Of a stretch of 64,000 nucleotides of DNA, positions 34,134 through 45,200 are shown piece by piece. Both the position numbers and the translations under genes were made by a program. Within the stretch, counting starts at the first letter, position 1. Every line of letters starts with the position of its first letter. Source of the stretch: Amyloporia xantha (lineage: Eukaryota > Basidiomycota > Agaricomycetes > Polyporales > Adustoporiaceae); contig JAYKKR010000041.1 in assembly GCA_036971615.1 (NCBI GenBank), positions 1-64,000 of the forward strand, read 5' to 3'. The notes beneath the pieces are model-generated. The model did not search any database. It was not told the origin of the DNA and saw nothing but the letters and a program-made list of their open reading frames with translations.

Positions 34134-37100
34134 CTATATAATGAGCTGCCCATCCTCCACCAACCTGTCTGCCATCCACTGCCCTCCGATGGCTTTGACC
34201 GCATCATAAGGACCGTATGGAGCAGAGTTGAAGAGGGTGAGCAGCCTTTGGTAGTACCTGATGAGCTCCTCGTCCTTGTGGAATTTCCAGTCCTGGCCGA
34301 AGATGGGCTTGATGATTTTTGTCGAGGTGGCACAGGCGATACCCATGCGAACGAGATTGAATGCGGTCAAACCTTTGGCGTTGTGCTTGGCAGTCCATTG
34401 GGGACCAAGTGCGTTTGATTTGCTCTTGGCGACTGATTTGCGAAGGGGTGACTGTGGGTCCCACAAAGCGAGGATGAAGACTGTCATCATAGGGATGAAG
34501 GGATCTTGACGTGTGTTGCCCTTGCGACCCATGTTTGACAACCAGGGAGCGTGTCTGACGGCCTCTGTGAGGGCATTTGCCGAATGGGTGTTGGGTAGGA
34601 CACACTTGGAGTCCTTGGTCTCGAAGAAAACGTTGGGGATGAAATGGGAAAAGACGATGGCGAGGATGAGAGCGAGATGGTGGATTTGGTTTCCAAAGTC
34701 GAAGCGGTCGAAGACGTAGTGATAAGTCTTGGTGACGATATGCTCGCGGTCGCTGTCCAAGGTACAATTGTCGATGGTGAACTCGGAGGGGGGGACTTGG
34801 CGAGTCAAGACGGAGGAGAGTTGAGAGAGGGGGATGGCAGATGCGGACCAGTCGGCACGGGTGCTGAGCTGAAGGGCACGAGAGGTGATGGCTGCTGCGA
34901 GTTGTTCCTGGTTCTCCTCATGGTTCTGTACGGCAGGGCGGATGAGTCTTGGAATGGTGTGTGCGTCTGGAGCGTCGACCATGATCCAAGAATCGAACTG
35001 GGGTTTCCTGGATGTTCTTCCGCCTTTCTTCTTGCCCTTGGGTGACTCATAGTGCCAAGGTACGAAGGTGATGTCGTGGGCTTGGATGACGAGAAGGAAG
35101 AAGTCGACCATCCAGATGTGAAGGTGCTTGTCGGACATGTTAGGCGGGGCCAAGTTGAGCATACCGGTGATGGCGAAGCGGAGGACGGCGGGAGCTGTGC
35201 CCTTGGAAATGAGGGGTGCGGCGATGGTGTGTGAACTGCCTGGTTTGCCCATCTCGAAGAGGAGGCGTGCGAGAGCCCTGTGAGGCATGCAACCGTCTGT
35301 GGGATTCGGGAGGCCTCGAGCCATGGAGGTGATGTCTGCATTGACCGCTCTGATCAAGGCGGCGTAAGCGATACCTTTGTTAGACATGCTGAGGGGGTTC
35401 TTCATCTTGAGCCACGCTGCGAGCTGCTTGAGCCTGTTGTTGTGGAAGTGGCGTGCCTCTGGCGACATGTTCTCTATGTCGATGGAGGAGACCTTCTTGA
35501 CGTCGAGGCGAACGGCGTGGGCGACGTACTGCTTAATGTCCTCTATGATGACGGTTAAAGCGATGTCGGCCATCATGATGGCCTGACGATGTGCTGAGTT
35601 GCCCTCGTACTTGATGTACTTGATGGGGATGGGCTTGTCCTTCATGAGGGAGAAGCGAAAGTTGGCCATGTACGCCTGTGGAGAGCAAAGAGAAATATAT
35701 GTCAGTGTGTGTGTGGGGGGATGAAGCATGTATAGAGAGGGACCGTGGACGCGCATCGGCCTGAGCAAACGGAAGCGCAACGGACGCCAGGGGCGACCGT
35801 GATGGACTGATGGACGTCCATGCACGATAGGGGGTCGTTTGCGCGCATCGGCCCGAGCGAACGGAGCGCGAAAACACGCCATAATTGTACGGCGTGCGAG
35901 GCAGGGTCGGTGTCGCAGTGTGCAAAAACGCGCTTTTGCACGGTCGTGCAAAAGCGCCAACGGGACGCTATTGTGGTGATGGTTGACAATAAGGAAAAAC
36001 ACTCACCGCTGCGACGGATGCTCCCCAGGTTAACATGATGGCACGTGTGGAAGCCGTGGCAGGCAGTCCATCAGGGCCGTATGTGGGCCACTTGGCGGGG
36101 GCGATGCTGAGGGGTTTCTTCTGATTGAGATGGAAGCGGATGTCAGGGTGGAAACAGGGGAGGCCGTGCTCGAGGATGCCGCGATCAATGAAGAGAGGGC
36201 GCATCAACTTTGTGGCCAAGACCTGGGCGTTGCCGGTACATGCGAAGGCGACCAGGCGCTCAAAGATGGAAATCATCTCGATGTCCGTCATCAGGAAAAA
36301 CCCCTTTGGCCCTAGGTTCACCTAGGAGTGACCTAGGCTGCCCTAGGGCACTCAGAGCACCCAGAGTACTCAGAGCACTCAGAGCAACCCAGGTTGCTCT
36401 CAGAGAAAAGTTATTTAGGTTTTGGAACCCAGGTTGACCTGAGTCAGACCTGAGGTCAGTCCTAGGTTGACTCAGGATATACCATATTTCAGTCTCAATA
36501 TCCTTGGAATCACTTCATTTCACACTTATGAAAGACAGCATATAAATATATTCAGATATAATACAATACAGATCATGATGTGATACAAATAAATGTAACA
36601 TTTATTTGTGAAATACTAGAAGGAGAAATATGCAGGGCACTTACCATTCATTACTATCAATACAATATAATAACTTTCAGTCATGAGCTTCAGAAGCAAA
36701 ACAACAAACTTACTCACATTACAATCTCAGACGGAATTGGAGCATAGGCAGATGGTGAAAAGAATTGTGAAGTTTAAGAACAGCTGAGAGATTGAAGTAT
36801 GGATGGAAGATCAATATGAGCTTAGACATGTCCACTCACCAATTGCTACAACTTCTCAGAGAGCGTGAGTGCACACTGAGTACAAGTAATATCTGTCATG
36901 CACAGTGATACGTCAGCATCAGCTTTGAAAAGATGAGTAGACTTACTTTGTATTGCCACTGTATGGCTATAGCCACTACTTATAAGTAAGACTATAGTTG
37001 GAGATGAAGAAAGAAGACACACACTTATCACCTTTCAGGTCAACAGCATCCAACCAGTCCTGTGACGTGTTACTCCTCATGCCAGCCCAAAGATAGCTTA

Positions 37101-40100
37101 CATAGTATAAGTAAGGCAACAGACCAGTCTGACCAGATGAGCACCCAGAAGATTAGAGAAAGAGATAAATAGACCAGAGGCAGCCAAAGTAGAAGTGACA
37201 GCAGGACAGCAAAGGCGAGAGTGAAGGAGTTAGAAGAGAAATGAGCGCAGTGACTGCTGTGGAATGAAGACGTGGCAGATCATGTGAATGTCATGTGACC
37301 TTCCATATAAGGAAGCGTGCCATGGCACGCTTCCTTATTGGGAAGGTCACATGACATTCAACCAGTGTATCATAACACGCTCATTTCTTAGATTCAAAGC
37401 CTCTGTTACCTTAATATTGCTCATTCTATCCCTGGCTCTGGTCTTTTGTATCAATTAGAATGTATCAAATACATATTCCAAGTGCTATACTTTGTCAGTA
37501 CCACCTTACCATTTCTCTTTTTCAGAGTAACTATTTGTCCACTTGTATTCTCTATAGTGAGAACATTTTAACTCTCAGACGTCTTAAGCACAGATTGCTG
37601 GTGGAGAAAAATTGTTCTGTCTTCATACTGCTCATATTCTATGATATATTTGTTAGTAATAGTTTTCACTACTGGTAAAGTGAATGGCTTAGCATTCAAT
37701 TGACAAACCACTACATTTGGTGTAAATGGTTGGATACATATATATACCCAACTGTCTGCAATTATTATGACATGGTTCAGGGTGCAAAATTACACAAAAT
37801 CATTGAGTAAGAGATATGTCAAAAAATCTCAAAGCCACCCAAGTTGACCTGGGGTAACCTGGGATGACCTGAGACAACCTGAGAAATCTCAGGTCTGCCA
37901 GAGTGACCCAGGTGAACCTAGAGCAAAAGTGTTTTTCCTGATGGTGGGGGAGATGGTGTTACCCTTTGCGATATCGGGAGCGAGGGCCAAGTACAAACGC
38001 TCCAACAGAACACATATGGCATATGTGGTCCATATGTAGAGGGCGGGGAAGGACTGTTGTGGACCCAAAAAGGTTCATACATAAGTAATAATGCGAGATA
38101 CCGCTGTGTGGACTCAGGACTGACCTCCGGTTTGAAGACGACGAGATGGCTTCGGAGTCTTTGGAAAATGTTCTGAGAGATGGTGGCGTTCACAAGGTGC
38201 ATGACGATGTCGCGATAGAACGTTCTACATAAAGGGAGGTCAGGTTGGGAACACGTTAACGTTAAAGGAAACCACGATAGTACTGACAATCCCGAGCGCT
38301 TGATGGGAGGAATGTTGTCCATGAGAATGGTGACGACGTTCTCGATGCGCAGCGATCTGGGGACGGTGCCGGACTCGATCTTTTGACGGAATCGCTCGTG
38401 GGGGAGGCCGAGATCGTGTTGATGCAAGAGGCGAGTGTGAATAGATTTGCTGCGAGTGTCGGAGGCCCATCCGCCTGTGCAGGCCTGAGTGAGACCACCT
38501 GTACAGACCTCCTGGAGACCTGCGGTGGGCCTGATGCGATGGGAGACCTCGTTGTAGATCTGGCAGGCGATGGGGAGAACGATAGGGCCTTGTCCTCCGT
38601 TTTCTCGAACGTAGTCGTCCATCTGCTCGAGCAATTCGGCGTCTTGGAGCTCTTCGATGACTTCTTCCTCGTCACGACCGTCTTCGTCCATATAGTCCTC
38701 GTCATCGTTGTCATTGTCGTTGTTGAGGACCCCGGTGCGGGGCGGAGGAGGACGTCTGTGGCGGAAACCTGGAGGGGGAGGAGGGACATCCTTGCGAATT
38801 TCCTTCTCGAGGTCAATGATGAAGGGGATGTAGAGGGGAAAGAGGCGATTCGCCTGAACGTTCCCGTAGATCTTCAAGAGGGCTTGGGGGTAGCCATGTA
38901 GCTTCAAGCCCTTGTCTTCCGTTCCTCGATTGCGGAAAAAGTCCTCTATCTCTTGACTCGCCTTCTTGAGTTCCTCGGCTTGGTCGTGGATATTGTCCGG
39001 GAAAGGGTTGTTGTCATCGTCGTCGTCGTCGCCGTCGTGTTGGTTGTCATGGTCTGGGGGGTCGCTGGAACCAAAGTCGCTTTCCTCCATGAACCAGTTG
39101 GGATTGTCCTCTGATGGGTTGCCTTGGGGGTCGTGGTCCTCCTCTTGGTCCTCGTCACCCTCGTCCACTGTGTTGCGTCGTGGAGGTCGCTGGTGATACT
39201 GACTTTGTTGAGACTGGGACTTGCGTGCGCGATCTGCCTGGCGGATGTATTGCAAGCCTTCGCCGTTGTCGTTGAGGTCGTTGAACATGTCGTGGATGTT
39301 GCGGAGGTCGAGGAGAGCGGCGCACTCTGGTTTTGTGAGGTCGACGGGTCTGTGGATGCGAGGGATGCGACGGCCATCTGGGGTATAGATGGGGATCTCG
39401 TTTCCTTTCTCGTCTTCAAGGGGATAGGAGTGGAGATCGAGACCGTCTTCGTCGTCTTCGTGGGTGTAGCTCGGGAAGACTCGCGGGTATTGAGCGTAGA
39501 TGTCCTCCACCGGGATGGGTTGGAAGAAGGTGACCTGTCTGATCCTGTTATTGTGAAAGGGAGGGAAGGAGAGATGAGTTGGTGTGTACATTATTGTATA
39601 TATTGAGAGCATCGAGGAATGTACATACTGAATGTGTGTGGCGATGGCGATGTCGACGGACTTGAGACCGAGCCAGTTGCGTTCTTCGTCCCACTGCTTC
39701 ATCTCTTGGACTGCTGCGCCTTTTACGCCGACGGGTTGGTTCTGGCCGTACCTGCAGGTGATGAAGATGGGGAGTGTTTCGTGATGAAACCGGCTTTGCG
39801 CCAGCGACCGGGGTGTTCTGTACCCAAGGTTCCCAGGAGGAGCTGAGGAGGTCGTGAAGACGGCGTGCATGGGGAAGGGTGAGTCGAATGTTGCGATGCT
39901 CGCTGCGAAATGAATATCATGAGTGAGCGGATATAGAGACGAGGATGGTGAGTGAAAGACGCAATAACGCGCATCGGCCCGAGCGAACGGAAGCGCGATA
40001 TGAGCGTATATTTATATGCATGACGTGGACGACGACGGACACCAGTAACGCGCTTCCGCGGAAGCGAACGGAAGCGCGATCTGGACACCTATGTGGTGTG

Positions 40101-41350
40101 TGCGCACGACGTGGATATGACCAACACGGGGCCGATAACGCACTTCCGCACAGCGATGCGGAAGCGCGATATATACGCTACATATATATATATATATATA
40201 CACGCACGTGATCTATGTGACGCTAGAAGCGTGCGGAACGTGCTTCCGCACGGCCGTGCAGAAGTGGGAACGGGGCACAGTAACGTAAAGAAAAGAAAAG
40301 AAAAGAAAAGAAAAGAAAAGACTTACAAGACGTTGGTCACGTCCGAAAGGGACCACGCGTTGAGGTCCTTGTCCAGACCGTACCGATGCTGCGGATGGAC
40401 AGTGATGCCTTGGAATCCCATCTCGGCCAGCTGCGTCGAAAACCAGAGGAGAAAGATCTTGACGTTGTGGGCGCTGAGGCGGGAGTCTTTGCGCGTCGGG
40501 GCGACAAAGGTGACGCTCTCCTTGGAGCTGTCCAAGAAATCGTTCGGCGCAAAGGCCACCCATAGCTCCTCGTCTCGACAGCGGCCGACGTACATCATGC
40601 GCCCGTCAGGGTTGAAACCCATGTCCCCGTGCTTGGCGCGCCATTCGCGATAGGGCTGCTTGAGGTCCAACTCGAGAGTGAAATGACGATCGGAGAGTAC
40701 GGTGGGGAGACAGGCGTCGAGACCCATACCGGAGGGAACGCACCGCATGTAGTCGATGAAGTGGTTGTCTGCGGTCCACTTGAGAGACTTGTTGAGGGTG
40801 GGGATGATGAATTCGTCGTCGACGATGATGGCGGTGTGTTTCTTGAGGACGTTGACGGCATGCTCTGTGCTGCTCGCGGTGCGGGAGAGGGCTGCGTTGC
40901 GCAAGACGGACAGGGAGAGCTTCTGCTGATAGGTGCGATTCCACAAGTTCTCGTTGTTGGCGTCGTGGTTGTCGTCGAGGACGTCCTCGCGCAAGACGTG
41001 CTCGAGGACCTCGCTCTGGTCTATGTGGGTGTCTGCGGTGAGGCCATCTGGGAGGTCGTCCAAAAAGAACGGCTGGCGGCGCGCGGAGAGCACGTCGTCG
41101 AGACATGCAGAGCTGAAAGAAAACGAAGATATATTTAATAAGTTGATAGACGAGAGGATGAGGACGTACTTTGCGTATTGCTGAAGGACTTGGTGGGGCA
41201 GGAGGTCCGGGGCTCTCGAGTCTTCGTCAACCTGTGCGCTGGAGGTTGAAAACGATAAGAATACGAAAGAAATGAGAGAAAAACGAGAACATACTGGGAA
41301 CTGCGAGGAGGAGGAGGCATGCGAGCTGAGGACGAGGTTGCGACGGACAT
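34134..41350 (-). CDS. Q3: family Q large protein, interrupted by a transposable element
   Basis: Function unknown; the only near full-length family Q copy. It starts at ATG 41350 (MSVATSSSARMPPPPRSSQ), with short introns to the core exon (to 40327) carrying LDLKQPYREWRAKHGDMGF and RMMYVGR. It continues after the intron 39903-40326 into EHRNIRLTLPHARRL..., TCRYGQNQPVG, an Asp/Asn-rich acidic stretch and a long C-terminal region. The element at 36289-37943 splits an exon; removing it with one GT joins ISPTDIEMISIFERL in frame. The intron 35676-36006 separates the last exon (AYMANFRFSLMKDKP... to LVEDGQLII at 34134). One base is missing in each of two CCCC runs (39769-39772, 39810-39813). H3 hairpins sit in both long introns. 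About 1500 residues without the element. Confidence 0.62.
35745..35955. repeat. H3 hairpins in Q3 intron
   Basis: Three imperfect inverted repeats with GCGCATCGGCC / GGAAGCGC-type arms; the third is a variant (CGCGCTTTTGCACG / CGTGCAAAAGCGC). All lie in the intron 35676-36006. Confidence 0.75.
36289..37943. mobile_element. TIR element copy 2 (1655 bp), inserted in a Q3 exon
   Basis: The same CATCAGGAAAAAC inverted ends as copy 1; right ends match for about 19 bp inward. The flanking dinucleotide is GT at 36287-36288 and 37944-37945. Excision restores Q3 codons in frame. Subterminal clusters of CTCAGAGCA and CCTAGG/ACCTGGG-type motifs recall those of copy 1. No transposase open frame was found. 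Both copies have the same orientation relative to the gene they split. Confidence 0.86.
37288..37358. repeat. 70-bp near-perfect palindrome inside TIR element copy 2
   Basis: Symmetric about CATG at 37321-37324: outer AATGTCATGTGACCTTCC, inner GGAAGCGTGC. Only the bases near TATAA/TTATT fail to pair. It could form a strong stem in DNA or RNA. Confidence 0.85.
39960..40265. repeat. H3 hairpin array, 4 units, Q3 intron
   Basis: Inverted repeats with GCGCATCGGCC or CGCGCTTCCG-type arms paired to GGAAGCGCG lie near 39967, 40048, 40137 and 40238, within the intron 39903-40326. Confidence 0.8.
40287..40320. repeat. AAAAG microsatellite
   Basis: About seven AAAAG repeats just inside the Q3 intron donor (CTTTT on the gene strand), giving a pyrimidine-rich tract 6 nt after GTAAGT. 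Confidence 0.9.
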
Positions 41351-42208
41351 GTTGGCTTAGAACAGAGTGGGAGCTGAGCTGACAGTACGAGACTGGAGAA
41401 GATGGGAGGAGGAGGAGGAGGAGGAGGAGGAGGGGGTCAGTGACACGTCTGAATGAACTGGTAGACGAACCGGTATGGATCGGTCCAGGCTGGGACATTA
41501 ATTAGTGTGTGGCAACCAGGGTTGGATGGGAGGGATATCGGAGAAAATTAGTGTGGAGCGATCGAGGTAGGATCGGCTATAGTGCTGAAACAGGGGAGAA
41601 ATGTTAACCATTGAATTGATTGAACGGATAGTATGGGTACCTTGGGGATACTACATGATGATGCGTGTACGCTGTGAGTACAGTGCAGCTATAGGACGAG
41701 TATGAAGAGCGTGAACGGAGAATGAGCGGGCGGAATCGAGGACTTACTACGAAGATGAAGATGATGATGATGATTTGATCGAGTCGGACGAATCGGAAGC
41801 GAGAAGCGAAGCCGGAGCGGAAGACGCGCAGGAATCTTGAGATAAAGTAATAAGCGAAAAGATGGAGAGTATATTGAGAAGATGATGGGGATGAAACAGG
41901 GGCGTACGCAGGTCGGGCGCAGTATCGGATCGAACGGTATCGCTCGCGATGACATAAACATGAATGCATTGCGCGTAGATAGCGACGGTAATACATGAGT
42001 ACGATTATACATCCGAGTGCGATATATCGACGGTGCGTAGCGAACAGGTACATGACGAGAGAGAAAAGAACGACGATACAATTACATGAGTATGATGGGT
42101 TGAACCATCTGCGAGGGAACGTAGTTGTACACGAAGAATCATGCATCATATGGGTTGAACCATATGATGATGCGATAGAGACGAGAAATGTACGCTGCGT
42201 GGAGACCC
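41351..42208. other. Spacer between P4 stop and Q3 start
   Basis: About 860 bp with no gene. A GAG/GGA trinucleotide run near 41405-41440 lies about 60 nt upstream of the Q3 ATG, in what would be its leader. No H3 hairpins were seen. Confidence 0.5.
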
Positions 42209-45200
42209 TCAGAGCTCGTTGATCGTGTCGTCATTCTCTTCGTGAGCAGGCAGAGAGGCTGTGGTGAAGGATAAGGGGAGTCAGATCGCGCGTGCTGGAG
42301 GGTTCGGTTAGCTCTGAAGGGAGAGCTGCTCACCGAGGAAACTTCCGGACGGGCGAGCGGAGGTGTTGCCTCCACCGCGAACGCCACTGCCACTGCCACT
42401 GCCACCGCGAACGCCACTGCGAATGCCAATGGCAAGTCCACCGCGACGAGGACGAGGACGAGGAGGGCCCGAGGGTTCCATGGGGCGAAGAGAGGCTGCA
42501 CGGCGGGGCTGCTCTCTACGTGGAAGAGGGGAGGTGGGGGGAGGCGTGGGGGACGACCTCTGGGAGAGGGTAGGGGGAGTCAAGGGGCGGTAGGGATCCT
42601 GAGTGAAAGGGTGGTGGAAGAGGTTGGTGCGGCGGGGTGGAGGAAGAGGGTTGGCGGAGGAGGGGGTGAACATGTCGGGGAGCTGGCTGCCTTGCTCAGC
42701 GATGACCGAGGCCTGCGTGTTGTCTAAGGAGCGAAGGCAACAACAGAATTGTCAGAAATGTATAGGTATATATACGAGACGGAGAAGGTGCCGATAACGT
42801 GCATCCGCCAGAGCGAACGGAAGCGCGTCAAACGGCTTAGTATGCACGAATAATATTCGATATGACGCGCTTCGGTCCGAGCGAACGGAAGCGCGTCACG
42901 CGGGGGTACATGAAAATACTACCCCGTATATCGCGCTTCCGTTCGGTCGTGCGGATGCGCGTCGGACGAATATGTGTGTGCACACCACGCGTATATCGCG
43001 CTTCCGTTCGCTCGTGCGGATGCGCGTCGTACGGGTAGTATTTTCATGTACCCCCGTGTGACGCGCTTCCGTTCTCTTGTGCGGATGCGCGTTCGATGGA
43101 GTGTCCCGAGCACTCTCGAGGTGCGTGGATCGCGCTTCCGTTCGTCCGTGCGGATGCGCGTTCGACGCACCAATACGATACATATGTGTGTCTCGTTCGC
43201 GCTTCCGTTCGCCTTGGCCGAAGCGCGAAACGAGACACACAGAGGCGAACATGTTTACTCACCGATGAAGTTGTCGTCCATCTCTTGGTCGTCGTCATCA
43301 GGCTGACCGGGTGCGAAGAGCACGTCACCCTGGATGTCCTGCTGCTCCTGGTGCGCAGACACGCCGGGCTCAGAGGTCGTCTTGCCCGTGTCGTCCCCCA
43401 TCTCCGCATCCTCCTCATCCTCCTCCTCCTCGTTGCGCTCAGGGGTCTCTCCACGGCGCGGACGCTTCTTATCCGGAGAGGGTGTCGTCGCCTTTTTCGA
43501 ATTCTTGGAGACGTTCGAGTTGCTGCGCTTCTTGCCCGCAGGCCCACTCTCCCCCTGCCCATCTCCGCCTCCTTCGCCTTGCTCACCCGGGGCCTCCGGT
43601 TCATCATCCCCACCCTCCTCTGGCTCTGGCTCTGGCTCTTGCTCTTCCTCCTCTTCCTCATCGTCGTTCTGCTCCTGCGTCAGCTCTGGCTCACCACCAG
43701 CATCACCAGCACCTTCAGGTGCAGCAGCGATCTCTGCCATGGCCTTCTTCTTGGCAGCCCGCCTCGCCCGTTTCTTCTCCTCCTCCTCCTGTTGCAGCGC
43801 CTGGATGTGGGACTCCTCGAGGTCCATCAGCTCCTTCAGGTCGGTCTCATTAGGTACGTCCTGCGAACACATATATAAAAATAATAGGTCAGATGTCGGT
43901 ATCCGTCTCTCTCGCACGCTCAAACGCACCCAAGGATATTCAAAGCGATCCGAGTATCGCGCATTGGGCAGCTGCAGTGAATTCATGTCGTACGTCTTGA
44001 GCAGAACGGAGGCATCGAGCCGCTCCGTCCAGTTCTCGGTAACTTGACGCTCACGATTGTGCGCCACGGTACTGACGATCGCCTGCGAACACATTATAAT
44101 TAAGTACGCGCGCGCGACAGAGAGACACGATCGCTCACCTTGTGCATCTGGCGCATCGTGAACGCGACCAGTCCGTCCAGTGGGCGCGTCATTGGATCCT
44201 CGTCCACGTTATCCTGCGTGACCAGCCGAACCGACGGGAGGTTCGCGATCAACGTGATGAGACGCTTCGCCTCCTCCAAGTCGTGGTCCGCCTGATCTGA
44301 GATCTCCAACGCCGAAAGGTCCTTGACGGTCTCAGCGGCCTTGCCCTTGCCCCGGCTCTTCTTGACGGCTGGCTTCGCTGCTTTCGACGCCGACCCAGAA
44401 GCCTCCGCCTTCCGCTCATCTTTCGCTTTGCCCCCGGCCTTCGCCTGAGTCGTTCCACCGGACGGACGACTCGTGCTCTCCGCCGTCGCCGTCCCTGCCG
44501 CCTTCTCCAACCTCTTCTTCTCCTGATCCACCACGTCCATCTGTTTCTTGCGCTGTGGATTGGCCTCCCGCGTTTCGGACTCGACCCACGTCGGATTTGA
44601 CACCTCCTTCGTCTGGTTCGTGAGATCGCACTCATCCCACCACTCGAACTTGAGCCCCGCAGACGAGTCCATACCCTCCGACATGATCTTGGCGATATCA
44701 TCGCGCAGATCGAGGATGACAGGAGGCGTCGAGTCGAACATGAACGCATGGAAGTGGCCCATCTCCAGAGCCGTCACCACTGCCATCGACGAGATGTCCC
44801 GCCGGAGGTTCTTGAGGCACGTCCAGCCCTTCCTGCCCGTCTTCGGGTCCTCCGCGAGCTCGCCCCTCCACGGCATGCCTGAGAACCACAGCGCTCGCCA
44901 TCCGAACAGATGCTCCACCGTCTTGTGGTCCTCCCGAGCGACGAAATCGTTCCGCGCGTCTATCAACAGCGAGACCGTCTGCACGAGCGACCTCGGCGCC
45001 ATCACCTTGTCGAAGTCGATGTACTGGAGGTACTCCTTCGCGCTCTCCACTTCTTTCGCCGACGGCTCCTTGGTCCGCGTCTTCTTCCACTCACTCGACC
45101 AGAACATCGGGAACATGCCGGTCCCGAGCTCTTTCTTCGTGTTCAACCGGCTCCAAGTCGCCGACTCCGGCATCAGTCTCCAGTGCACGTCCAGGAACGA

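Noticed and set aside
42245..42640. Plus-strand open frames opposite the P4 Pro/Arg-rich tail
   Set aside because: They mirror the low-complexity coding sequence of P4, whose exon ends and stop codon fit on the minus strand.
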